This document shows positions 23,801-39,636 of a stretch of 64,000 nt of DNA, piece after piece. The position numbers and the translations under genes were made by a program. How positions within the stretch are numbered: the stretch's first letter is position 1; every line of letters begins with the position of its first letter. Source of the DNA: Diphasiastrum complanatum (lineage: Eukaryota > Streptophyta > Lycopodiopsida > Lycopodiales > Lycopodiaceae); contig CM055100.1 of assembly GCA_029204225.1 (NCBI GenBank), forward strand, positions 11,817,352 to 11,881,351, written 5' to 3'. The notes beneath the pieces were generated by a model. It ran no database searches. It was not told where the DNA came from and saw only the letters and a list, made by a program, of their open reading frames with translations.

Positions 23801-24734
23801 TTGAACAACACGTATGTGAAGAGGCTCCACTGTCTATGTACCAAGCTCCATCTTTCTTGAAAGGTGATGAAGAAAAACTGGACACCATAAGTGATTCTTC
23901 TCCATCACTTGCAACAGAATCTTCTTCAATCTCTTTGGAGAGATTAGCTTGCTTGAGTTGGTTTTTCTTCTTAAAGCAATTAGAGGCATAGTGCCTCTTT
24001 TTGCCACAGAAGAAGCACTTCACTTTCTTCTTCTTGGTTTTTGAATTACAGGGATGAGATATTTCATCCTCTTCACCATTTCTTCCTTTCTGCTTGCCTT
24101 TGACAAAGAGGCCTTTGTCACTTCCACCATGTTCAAGTTTGTTCATCCTGGAGAGTTTACAGCTTTGTCTAGATTCTTCAAAAATAAGAATTCCTTGGAG
24201 AGTTTCTAGATTAGGTAACTCCTCCTTAATAGCAAAAGACTGAACAAGATTATCACAGTCATCTCTCAAGCCATTCAATATGACTTGAACTAGCTCAACT
24301 TGGTTAATAGTAACACCAACACATGAAAGCTCTCTATGTAAATCTTTAACTCTCAGAACATAGTTAGATGCACTCTCTTCACTTCTTTGAAAACTTTGGA
24401 AAATTTGATTCCTAAGAGTGAGTATTCTAGAAGTATTCTTTGCTTCATAGATGGTCTTTAGTGCATCCCAAGCTTCTTTGGCTGTAGTGCAAGATCCTAT
24501 CTCTCTCAAAATTTCATTAGATACATTCATCTTAATGAAATGTAGAGCCATTCTAGCTCTCTTCTTATATTTAGGAATTTCAACCTGTGCTTGAGGCTCC
24601 TCCTCAACACCAAGCACAATATCCATAACATCCTGGAGTATCAAAACATACTCCATTCTTAACTTCCAAATTGAGTAATTAGAAGTGTTTAGTCTTTCAC
24701 TGGCTTCTAGAAGATATCCTCCCTAAAATGCCAT
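20850..24734 (-). pseudogene. Copia gag-pol polyprotein, nearly intact (two in-frame stops)
   Basis: One reading frame of about 1295 codons with only two TAG stops, at 24725-24723 (codon 4) and 23099-23097 (inside integrase). The order is a UBN2-type gag (MALHFIKMNVSNEILREIGS), a zinc knuckle CFFCGKKRHYASNC near 24010, an aspartic protease AWYIDSGASSHTC near 23845, pre-integrase ELWHRRLGHPNFTSM near 23440, an integrase core with FIDDFTRYTWLY and PSQNGVAERK, RT with LDVSNAFLNGYLEEEIYMDQ and LLIYVDDIILTG near 21820, and RNase H with SWLSKKQDIVSLSSCEAEY and SKHIEGAHHFVREKL. No frameshift was noticed. The low decay marks it as the youngest or best-preserved element here. Its own LTRs and priming sites flank it. 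Confidence 0.93.
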
Positions 24735-25491
24735 TATAATGAAGACTTCTTAGTTATTGGATTGAGATATGTTTGAGCTTGTTCCTATCAGACTTAGAGT
24801 TGCTGCTCTCTTTCACTATAGGTATTTTCAAGGTTGAACTACCTTCCTACGTGAAACACTTGCAATTATATTTGAGATGAATCTCAAATATTCCACAAGA
24901 CAATTTATCTAGATCTGACACAAAAAGTGGTTTGAGATACTTTGGCTGGTTTGAATCCTACTTTTGGCACGTGTGAAATGCTTCAAAAGAAAACACTATT
25001 GACACTCAGAAGGCTCAAAGGGTGTTCAAATACTTCAAACTCAGTCTTGATCTACAGTTTCTTGTGTTGGATGCTCAAAACAATGGATTCAGAACAAAGT
25101 ATAATTGAATCAAATCAAAATGCTGTCACTCAGATTTTGGACCTATCCCTATCCTTTTTAAGAGCTTATAACTCTTGATAGACACATCAAATTGATTTGG
25201 TTTCAATTTCTATGGAAAGTACAGATCAAATGCTTTCCATCAAGCTATAACACTGCTATCTTTGAATCTATAAGTAAGGAGAACAAAGGGACTGAAAAAC
25301 TCTAATTTTCACACGTGCGGAATTCCAGAATTCCGTCCTACCTCAATTCAGGTCTAAAAATTCAGTTCAAGTCCGATTTGATCCAAATACACTTCAGAGA
25401 AAGGTTAGAAAAAGTGCAAAACTACTTTTTTGCTTGATTTAGCTCTCAGTTTCTTGTACAATCAGAGTTGTTAGCATGCAAAGCTCAATGA
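24735..25491 (-). other. Untranslated leader of nested copia
   Basis: Lies between primer-binding site and gag. No open frame of note. As expected for a copia leader, though long at about 750 bp. Confidence 0.6.
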
Positions 25492-25504
25492 GGCTCTGAT
25501 ACCA
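25492..25504 (-). promoter_or_regulatory. Primer-binding site of nested copia
   Basis: TGGTATCAGAGCC on the minus strand, immediately after the 5' LTR end (TTTTGTCA). Complementary to the 3' end of initiator methionine tRNA. Confidence 0.88.
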
Positions 25505-26299
25505 TGACAAAATTTCCAGAATTCACACGTGTGGGGAATGTCCACAAGAGTGACTGATCTTAATTAAGCTTTGTGATTGGCACTATAACCTCATTCTAGA
25601 TTGATCAACAAAATCTAGTTCAGAAGAAATGGCTAATTCACAATCTAGCATGCTAATCAACAAAATATAATAGCAATGAATCAAAGAATGAATAAAAATA
25701 CAAGATTTCAGTGTATGAGCATTAGTCTCAACACGAGTTAGAGAGAGAGAGCTAGAGAGATAACAAGCAATATTTGTTTAGATCCAAAATGGCATGAGAT
25801 AGCTACAAATCTTTGGTTCTTCATCATTGATTGTGTGGAGAGCTACACATATTTATGGAGATTGAGGTAGCTCGAGGTAAAACCACATCTATCCATTCCA
25901 AAATGACATCTAAAGTGACATCTAGAGTCTATGTGACATTTGTCACTTGTCATGCATGAAATTCTACCAACTTTTTACAAGTGTACTAGTTCTAACTAGA
26001 AATGTCCAAATCATCATGCATGTGTCCATTAAACTTTGTGCATGCCTTGCATGTCACTATGGATCACTTACAATTAATGCATGTGAGTTGCCACGAGTTT
26101 CTACAAGCATAATCATGCTAATTCTATGTCTACAAACTATATGCAAGTTGCATTTATCAAACTAGATAATACATAACCATGTAGCTCGAGTTTTATGTAG
26201 GCCACACTTGGCATTTTGCATTAATGAGCTACATACTTGCATGGTACAACATTTGTAGCAAGCCAAGAAATCAATATGGATTGTTTTTCAATTTTAACA
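25505..26299 (-). mobile_element. 5' LTR of nested copia, full length
   Basis: 795 bp from TGTTAAAATTG (minus strand, at 26299) to TTTTGTCA (25505), ending at the primer-binding site. It contains CACACGTGTG and a short GAGAGAG run (about 25740-25762). The outer 330 bp match the left LTR. The right flank is the RNase H coding sequence of the host copia. Confidence 0.85.
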
Positions 26300-26374
26300 A
26301 TTTTCACTAAGCCACTTGCTGGAGAAAAGTTTGATAAGTTTAGATCAAAGCTTTCTGTACTTAAAGTTTGTTGA
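26300..26374 (+). pseudogene. RNase H tail of the interrupted host copia
   Basis: Starts exactly at the LTR edge and encodes IFTKPLAGEKFDKFRSKLSV, then LKVC and a stop, the normal C-terminus of copia RNase H. Same strand as the RT at 18843-20501. Confidence 0.85.
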
Positions 26375-26720
26375 CTTTAAAGCTATGTATATGACTGTAT
26401 AAAAAGTAGACTCTACTATAAGAGAGAGAGTTAGAATTAAAGTAGAATCACTGTGTTACTGTACTGTGGGTCCTATCAGTGGATAAGGATTAGTTGGCCT
26501 CGCCACGAGGCAAGTCGACAAGACACGCATCCCGCCAACGGCAACCTGGGTCATGCATGGGTTTCCTGAGTGAACAACTATATGTACAGTGTAATTTCAT
26601 TTTGAGAAATACAGCTGCTATGTGAGCTTGCTGTGGAGAGTGTTTTCTGTCTGTGTTACTGTGTAGCATGATCTGTGTTCCTGTGCAAAGCAAATTCTAA
26701 GTTCAAGGTCTACATTGTTA
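26375..26720 (+). mobile_element. Probable LTR of the host copia
   Basis: Non-coding sequence after the RNase H stop with a TATA-like TGTATAAAAAG near 26395 and promoter-like spacing. No partner LTR is visible, so the ends are estimates. Confidence 0.4.
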
Positions 26721-28700
26721 CTCAAGATCTTGCACAAAGTCAACTCAAGTTCGAGCTCTTGTATTATCTTGGCATTGTATGTAGCACTTTCATTCAAAAA
26801 GAGCCTTCAATATCTTGAGTTCAAACTTGATGCATCTTGTTGTTTGTCGTGACAACTAACTTAAAAAGCGTACTCAAGTTTTTGATTTTGAGTCAACAAT
26901 AAGAGCCTTCTACAATACTCGAGTCAAGATCCATCTAAGCTTGAGTGTCATTTTTGAAATTCTTGGATGACTCAACATCCGCATGTATGAAATACTTGAG
27001 GAGAATCACGAGTTATATTTTCAACGTTTTTATCATGTTCCTATCAAACTTGCTTATTTGGAATCACAACACTCATTATTAGTGATGATTAACAGATGAT
27101 GGATTTTGTAAATGACAATGGACCAACAATTAAGGTCAAATAATAATAATATAATAAAGTGCCAAAATTAGGCAAACAATGAACTATTCATCATTATCTT
27201 GTAAAATTTCTTGCAAAAGCGATCACAATCTTTTGCACTTATATAAATTACCTATAGACTGCTTTGATTCTTGAGGTCTGTCACTACATTGTGCATGTGG
27301 ACTCCTCTTAGAGATTGGATCAATCTTAGATGAAGATAATGTATTTTTTATTCTAGCAAAAAGACTACTTTTGTTTGGTTTTTCAATTTGGATTAGTGCA
27401 TGATCAGATCACTGTTTGTGTTTCTTGATTTTTGTATTATTGTAAACTTTGATTGCATTGTTCAGGATGCTTGCATTGGAAAAATATAGGGTAATATTGG
27501 TGACGTGATTGTATTTCCACATTTTGGAATATCATCATTTTTATTGTTTGATTGGATTGATGATCTTAAGCTGTGATTCCACAGCTTGCTCTTTGATCGC
27601 ACTTTTGCTACTCTCAATCCATGAGACACCAATATCCAAAATGTTGTTGGGTAGTATGCCACCATTCTATCCAATTAACTCCATAATGATTGAAGTTCTC
27701 TCAACTTTTGCAACTAGGAAATTTTGTGTATTTTGACAACGTGACATAAGGCCCAAAGCTCCTATGCAAGTGAGCTCCAAAAGCTAACCACCAACTACAC
27801 CTCCATGATCTAACTTTGGGTTCATCCATGAGCCCAAGTCTCAACCATGAAAATTGAATTTCCTAATTCATCCACACACGTTCGAGGGTTAGTTAGATTG
27901 TGTAGGCATGCTCTGAGACTCTTTCCATATAGTCGGGGATCATGAACAAAATTTTGAAAACGCTTAAAGGTATTAAATTAGCAAAAACAAATTCGTCCTG
28001 TGTGCCACTGGATCTAATGTGTCCAAACTTAGCTTATTTGGAACACCGATGCTTAAAAGTAATGGTTGCAACTAGTGGTGAGCTTTAAGGTAGGCTGAAG
28101 ACAGATTCAAATAAGGCTGATTAAAATAAACTCCAATAAAAAATGTGAGCTTCAATGGTTTCAATGAGAGTTGAACAGCATTGGGGTGGAGCTTTTATGC
28201 TTGGTTGCACATATGAAAATTAAGTGAAGTTTTTGTTCATATCAAAAAGAAGGTTCATGTTGATTGCATTTACCACATGTCCGTCTTACAAGCATTCAAA
28301 AGTTGCAAAATTGTTTAATATGTAGAAGAATTTACCATTGAAGGTTAGCAAATGCTTTGGCAATTTTATACTAGGTAGAGTCTAAAGCATTGTCGGGTAG
28401 TACTTCTTAGAGTGGTTTCACATGAAAGGGGGATAGGTCCATCTTAGAATATGCACTTATCGGCCAATTTGAAAGACCAAGTCATTCCATGTGAAACCCC
28501 CTTTCTTTTGGAGACAATGACTTTTGATACCTAAATTTAAATTAGATAAAGTTACTATAAGGCAATTCTATTTTTTTTTAATGGGAGAGGAGAGAAAGGG
28601 TCCAATAGTGGCCTTAGGGCTACTCAAGATGGATAGGGTAATCCCTTGGCATCTTGACTTACCCCAAGCTAGCACTTTTCAATGCCACCTAGGGACAACT
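26721..28700. other. Region without a recognisable gene
   Basis: AT-rich, no long open frame and no transposon protein motif that I can name. Probably old repeat debris. Confidence 0.5.
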
Positions 28701-29085
28701 CTCATTCCTTGTGAAATGCTTCTTGGTTTCCAAGGGGAGGCTCGAACCTGAGACCAAAGAAACTTTGGATGTCAAGCTAACCAACTGAGCCAACCCCGTT
28801 GGGCTCATTCCTTGTGAAATGCTTCTTGGTTTCCAAGGGGAGGCTCGAACCTGGGACCAAAGAAACTTTGGATGCCAAGCTAACCAGTTGAGCCAACCCC
28901 GTTGGGTTCATTCCTTGTGAAATGCTTCTTGGTTTCCAAGGGAAGGCTCGAACTTGAGACCAAAGATCATTCCTTGTGAAATGCTTCTTGGTTTCCAAGG
29001 GGAGGCTCGAACTTGGGACCAAAGAAACTTTGGATGCCAAGCCAACCAACTGAGCCAACCCCGTTGGGTATTCCTTGTGAAATGG
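28701..29085 (-). repeat. Tandem array of a tRNA-like SINE head (103 bp unit)
   Basis: Units start at about 28701, 28804, 28908 (truncated to about 59 bp), 28967 and a stub at 29070. Read on the minus strand each full unit has GGGGTTGGCTCAGTTGGTTA, matching a Pol III A box (TGGCTCAGTTGG), and about 44 bases later GGTTCGAGCCTCCCC, matching a B box. Between them CCAAAGTTTCTTTGG can form an anticodon-like stem. These are the marks of a tRNA-derived SINE head, not of a functional tRNA, because the anticodon loop lacks the usual seven-base form. No body or 3' tail of a SINE was recognised. Confidence 0.75.
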
Positions 29086-29749
29086 AGGGAGGCTAATTGA
29101 AATGGCTTCCACCAATTCAAATGGAGTATTTGGGCACTTTGCACTTACTCTCCTCACCATGTGGAACTAGAGGAGCTTCCATCCAATGCATGTTGAATGG
29201 GCTAAAGTGCTAAAAGAGAGAAGGCGTGGGGCCTAGAGAAGAATAAAAGTAGGTTTAAAATGAATTTAATGTCATGGCATTGGTGCTTTCTTCATCCTAA
29301 GACATCGATTCTTCTTAAAACTTAGCATTAGGGCATTTTGCAACATCTTACCTTGAAATTAAAATAACAAAAAGGGAGGATCAAATTGGCAAAAGCTCTA
29401 GGATGGGGCCCTCCCCCATCCAAGGTTAATGCTTCCAACATAATCTTTGCACAATCCAAAATCTCATCATCAATCAATGTTTGATGGGAGAGGGAGCCAG
29501 CGTCTACCCGAAGTTCATCAATCACCCAAAAGGATCTTGCCTAAGCAACAAGTTGGGAAAACAAATGTTCCTTCAAAGAAAAAGGAATTGGGAATAGGCT
29601 CCTCCCAAAAAAGAAGGAAGCACAAGGTGTGTTTAGAGTAATAAGGCGTGGGGCCAGGAGGAGACTAATAAATAAAAGTGGGGGCCCTTTTGGCAAAGGA
29701 GGCCCCTTGTCTACCTAATTTGGCTGGAGAATCCACCTCACCCGAAAGG
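29086..29749. other. Upstream region of ATG8
   Basis: No gene recognised. A partial direct repeat (GCGTGGGGCC with AATAAAAGT downstream) occurs near 29225 and 29645. AATAAATAAAAG near 29668 could be a TATA-like element. Confidence 0.4.
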
Positions 29750-29909
29750 CGTGTCCTTTTGGCTCAACGCTCCCTTCTGTCTTAAGCAAATTCTATCGCA
29801 CTCTTTTCCTCCCCCTCTTCCTCCTCTCTTTCGCTCGCTCCATCGCGATCCAACTCTCCTCTCTGCTTACGCCCTATCGCGCCTGTGTTTCCTCTCGGTT
29901 TGCTTGACG
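29750..29909 (+). promoter_or_regulatory. Non-coding first exon and pyrimidine-rich leader of ATG8
   Basis: A CT-rich stretch at 29785-29845 resembles the pyrimidine patch and leader of plant promoters. The exon ends at 29909 in GACG/GTAAGC, a strong donor. The acceptor is TATTGCAG at 30606-30613, which gives a 704 bp leader intron, common in plant housekeeping genes. The start at 29750 is an estimate. Confidence 0.55.
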
Positions 29910-30683
29910 GTAAGCACTCAAATAATATTTTGCCTACGTCTTTGTCTGATTTCCTTGCTGCATGTTATTAAATCTGTTAAATCTGCTGTTGCATGCGCTC
30001 GATAAGTGCCCTAGTTAAGCGCAGGTTTCTTGAAATGGCTTTAGCTTATAATTTCATAACCTAATAACCTGGCTGTTTCTTGTTTCATTCATATTCGTTG
30101 AAATTGCCGTGGTTTGATTTGATGTAGACTAGGTTTCCGCTTATCAAACCGGATTGGTTCGTTGGATTTGTTTTTGCTTGTTAAATTCGTTGCGATGATA
30201 ACCTGAAATAGTTTTGGACGGGCGATAGGGTTTACTGGATTCCTTAATTTGTAAGCGTTTGTATTCGCCTAATGGATAGTTTAACAGTCAATGGTATGTT
30301 TTATCTGCTGTTGAAGTTATGGCGCCAATTCGATATGGATTTTGGTTTTTTAGCGAGGAATTCTGTTATATTCAATTTGTGTTTTTACCACGAGTTGTTC
30401 TGAAGGTCAATTTCTCATTCATCAAGTGAATTTCGTGCTGTTTTTTTTGCTTGAAAAGGTCAGTGACGCCGCTAGGATTCTCTTAAGCTATTTCACAACC
30501 TGTCCAGCACGGTGCCTTCATAGAAGCAACCCACCTTTTCTGACTCATATAATCCAGCCTCTGAAATCAGGTTAGTGTATTAATTGACTTGTAATTTCGC
30601 ATGCCTATTGCAGGAGATTGACAATTTGGCAACCGTTTTAGGTCATCGAGCCGTCAGATTTGCAAGGCCACTCTCTTTGAAGA

Positions 30684-35111
<4,428 letters not shown>

Positions 35112-38100
35112 TCTTAAAGGTGAGAATATGTCAGACTATACCTGTTACCTTTTCTTTATTATATTTCATTCTCTCTGACTTATGTTTTGTGGAGAAGACA
35201 AGATTGTTTGTTATCCGCTTTGCATCTGTTGGCAATTTCTGCCTGACAGGAAGATTTCTCCAGATACAGTAGTTTCCATGTGACACTTAAAAATCTCTCT
35301 AGATTGGTTTTATTTCTGATCAGATTAGGATGAATCATAGATGTTATAGATGTGACATCTAGGAAACAAACATTCAATGTACATAAAGTGCAAATTATTG
35401 GTGTCCATTATTGATAGATATCTGGCTGCTGAATATGATAATCTAAAGAAGAGTGTCCTATGCATGCCTCTATGCATGTTTTTTCAAGGGAAAGTTGTAA
35501 TTTTTTGGCTAGAACAAGGCCACTGTTCAACTAAGAGCTCTAGCAATCTCCTTTTCAATCTCAAGTCAATCTTCAAAAACTTCTATATAGGTTGCAATTT
35601 TTTGTACTTTTAGATGCAAAAGTGGGTCATGGGTTATCTAGAAGTCAGATGTGAGATCGGACTTTTTCTCAAACAAGAATGGTATTTGGCCTTTTCCCTT
35701 GTCTCCATTCCTGTTAGATTAGCTGAAGACTGGTTGCATATGTCGATGTTGCTTCTATCACACCATTTGCAATTTAAAGGCGTAGTTAATCAAATGGTTT
35801 CTTGGATGTAAGTTCATCATGTTATCCTTTAGGGCTCTTTAATTTGTTTATTGGTCAGCTTGCTTTTCTATTCGATTATTATTATTAAATTATTCGTTGC
35901 TGTTGCATGCAGAGAATGATGCAGTGGAACCGTCATGGGTGATATCCTTTTCCCTTTTCTTTTGAACTTAAGCTTGTAATTTGAATGGAGGGGACATGCA
36001 TGACAGCAGGAGTCCTAACCGCACTTTTAGGGTTGAAACTGGGTCCAATCTGGCCAAGAATATGCTTTTTTCCATTTGCAGTTGGTTGGCAAGAGTTTTT
36101 GAAGTAAAAAAGCTTCAGTCATTTATAGTGCAAGTTCGTCCCCATTGGCACCTAGAAGCCGCAGTTAGTGAATAATAGTGCTTCAAACCTCTATGTGGAT
36201 TGGTTAGAAAATCACACTACACACTGGAATTTATTCTCAGGCAAATGGCCTACTTCAAAGTAAAGCTCTGTATAATTGGGACATTGAAGCTTCCATTCAC
36301 TGATGAGCCTCTTGAATTAGGTGCGAAGTTGACTTCTGACATGTATGTATCTCTACCTACTTCAAATCTGCTTCTGAAAATACTGAAATAAGCTGCTTCA
36401 ATGGAAAGTCTTTTCAACACATCATCGCTCATTTTTGCTGCTACAGTTAATATCTATCCTTTTTAACTATATAGAAGATTGATAACTATCCTTGTCTCAC
36501 TAATCTGTAACTGATGATACCTATCTGCTTATCATATGATTTAGTGAAACTTGTGGGGACCCTCTGTCTTCTTGTTGGAGGCCTTGTAGAAAGCCTAGAA
36601 TTAGAAACTTAACTAGGCTTATGGCTACGGTCCCTTGGGGAAGGGATCTTATGGCACTAGGCTTTTTTTAGAACATTTCACCTGATTACTTTACCGTATT
36701 CCTTGACCTTTTATTCTTAATCCACATTTTTGAGGTCATTGTGAAGATTCAGCCTGCAATATTGAGAATTTGTAAGATGCCTGTTGACTTACGATCACCT
36801 ATTGTTGGAAATAACATAATTGGAATCAGATTCAGATAAGCTTGATTCAGGTCATATTTGAAAAATCTAGGCCTATATATAAAGTGCTATCATGAGTTTG
36901 CATGTGGACCAAAGTCTAAATTTACTGGAAGCAATGTGTTTTTCAGGCTCTAATTTTGGAATGTTCAAGTTTTCTAATTTCAGGCTAATGTGTGCATCAA
37001 GATGATCGTGGTAGTTAGTAGTCTCCCATAATACTTCAAAAACTTGTAAGACTGTGTCTATGCCATACTATGTAGGACTTATCATTATCTCATTGAATAT
37101 GCATCTATTGGTTTCTTGCATGACATTTGAATGAATTAACATCGTCACAGTGTTTCATGATGGGATTGCATTTCTAACACATGCAATTGGCGAACTTCAA
37201 AAACACTTGTAGATTGACTATAATTATACGTGTTAAAAAGTTACAGATGATTTTCAAAGAAAAGTTACTCTTCTTGCTGACAGCAGCAACATTATCAGTT
37301 TGATTGATGCTTGGCACAGCATGCCATTAAGCATCACAAATGTGCACATTATGACAACATACATCTCAAGCAATCTTGAAATTGGAAGATAGCCCACATT
37401 TATGGCATGCTAGGGATTAAGCTGTCAAGTCGTTATTTGTTTTTGCCCATTATGCGGAGAAATTTGTTACTTCTCTGCACGTTTATGTTGTTAGCAAGTG
37501 TTCACAATTGGGGGCTAATATGACAAGTTTGAAGATTTTTCCTACATAAAAGGACATTCTGTACAACTCAATGTGTTGGAAAGATTACTACATTATGCTT
37601 TTACGAGTACTACACTGTGCTCGCTACTATAGTGCGAATGTTTATTATATTATGCCTGACAATGTGGAAAGAGTTTTTTATGATATAAAAAGTCCGTGGC
37701 ATTGTTGAATTTTTGAAAATTAAAACAGGATGTGTCTACAAAGGGCAAAGGAAAGCATATTGTACAGTTGATTGTACACACTCACATTCTCTTTCTTTTG
37801 TTTATATCAATTTGCTGTTATCAACAACTCAACATTTTTTCAATGTACTTGGAAATTGTTCTTTTCCTCATTTTTATGGTATATTTAGGTAAGGAAGCAT
37901 TTTGAACAAACTTACCCCTGATTCTGGACTAACAGGACTGTTTGAAATCGAAAACGATTATTAGAATAGAGTACTTTTCACAATCTTTTTTTATAATTAC
38001 ATTGTCTCCATTCCTTATGTTGGCAAAAATCAAGGTTCTTTGTTCTGTTTATCATCACTCTGAAACTCATTACAGAAAATGCCACTTGAGAACACAAAAT

Positions 38101-38763
38101 GTAAATGTGGGTGTGTGTATACAAGAATATATGGAGATAAAAAAAGAATATATTGATTTCTACCATGACATCTAACATAAAATTTTGGTAAGTAAAATCA
38201 AGAATTAAGTGTTTTGTTTTTGTGTAATAAAAGATAGTCATGATTAGATTGATGTGTTGTACTTTTTGCACCAAAACAAGCTATGGTGGTTTAATTGAAG
38301 ATTAATTTTTTATATGGTGTTTTATAGAGCCATAACACATTGCAAATTTTAAATATAGTGTCTCAAAACACAAAATTCGCGTAAATAAGGATTTCATGTA
38401 GTGGCAAAGTACTTCAATTGTAAAGCTAAAAGCCAGTAAAATAGAGCCAACACACTTGGAGTGGACTCTAGAGAGTGAAAACACCCTATTTTAGAGAAGG
38501 AGAAGCAGATGTAGAAGGAGAGGTGTTCGCCTCCATCGCCTGCTTCCAAGGCCATAAGCGTTCAGGCAGTCGCCGCTGCTGCTCCCCAAGATGCAACGAG
38601 ATATGTAAAGAGGAACTGGGTGTCATGTGAATCTTATCCATTGGATGCATGCAGACCATGTGCATCTCCACCCTCCGCAAAAGCATCTCCTCAATCCGCC
38701 CAACGTTTGTAGCGTGCAAGAAATTCGCATGTGTAGGAAATTCGCATGTTGACAATGTTCGTA
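35112..38763. other. ATG8 3' region and gene-poor interval
   Basis: Just after the stop there is a possible 3'UTR donor (AAAG/GTGAGA, about 35120) and an acceptor near 35912 (TTGCATGCAG). Beyond this I see AT-rich sequence without a recognisable gene or transposon protein. Confidence 0.4.
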
Positions 38764-38919
38764 TTAGTCTTTTATAAATGAACTTGCAGTCTTTGGATCA
38801 ATACCCGTGGGCACATAGAAGTCCTCCAGCGTAGGTGGATCTAACGCCAGCACCTTATAACTGCCAAGCATCAGCATAGCAGTCGCGAGCAAGATCAGCA
38901 TGTCTGGCGTTATACCCAT
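38764..38919 (-). pseudogene. Possible cupin/germin-like N-terminal fragment
   Basis: A 51-codon frame starts MGITPDMLILLATAMLML, a good signal peptide, and continues YKVLALDPPTLEDFYVPTGI then DPKTASSFIKD and a stop. Secreted signal followed by DPxxLxDF resembles the N-terminus of germin-like proteins. No cupin barrel follows in any frame, so it is a fragment, an exon of a broken gene, or chance. Positions 38920-39454 contain no gene that I recognise. Confidence 0.3.
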
Positions 38920-39454
38920 GGCTAGCGTTACTCCTGATATTCAAAGGAGTTCGCTACTTGGTAGGAATTTAAAATTTTCGTGGTAGGTGTTAAAGGTTCA
39001 ATAGGAGCAGCGAAGAGATTGGGCAGGAAATCGTGACTCGCTGCAGCCATATCAGAGTGTTTCCTAGTGTTTATTGGGCAGCCAACAAGTCGTCCAGTCT
39101 GAATTTCTGCTACTTTCCTATCAGCGTTGTCTTGAGGCAGTAGGAATGCACATGTGATTTTGCAGTTCTTCTGGTTGTGGTAAAGTTTCAGGGAAATATC
39201 ATAGCCATTGAAAAGTACGACCGCTTCCAGAAAGTAATTAGGCACGTTTGCAGGCTGTAGACAAGCACACCATCAGCAGTTCCAGCGGGGTAGAAGTGAA
39301 CGAGTTTTGAGGTTACAACAGTAGAGTAGCAGTGCGCGCACACCACATTACATTCAAGCACATGCTACTCAAGCGTTCGGTTGGCTGCCAGACTAGCGAT
39401 CAGTTTCTTGCTACACCAGTGATTAGTTCAGCTCTCAGTGAGCGAAGCTTTGCA

Positions 39455-39581
39455 GCAGAGAGCGGAGGTTTGTAGAGTTTTGGTGGGGGCTTTTGTTTGG
39501 GCAAGTTCTCCGAAATCTATTGTAAAAGGTTTACAACGGCTGACGGCTCCATCGAGGTTAACGACATTTCGTGTGAAGAAA

Positions 39582-39636
<55 letters not shown>

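Noticed and set aside
28701-28903. Functional tRNA genes in the array
   Set aside because: A and B boxes are present, but the anticodon region forms a five-base stem with a five-base loop and the acceptor ends do not pair well.
28777-29160. 127-codon minus-strand open frame with repeated LETKKHFTRN peptides
   Set aside because: It runs through the tandem tRNA-like array; the peptide repeat follows from the 103 bp DNA repeat.
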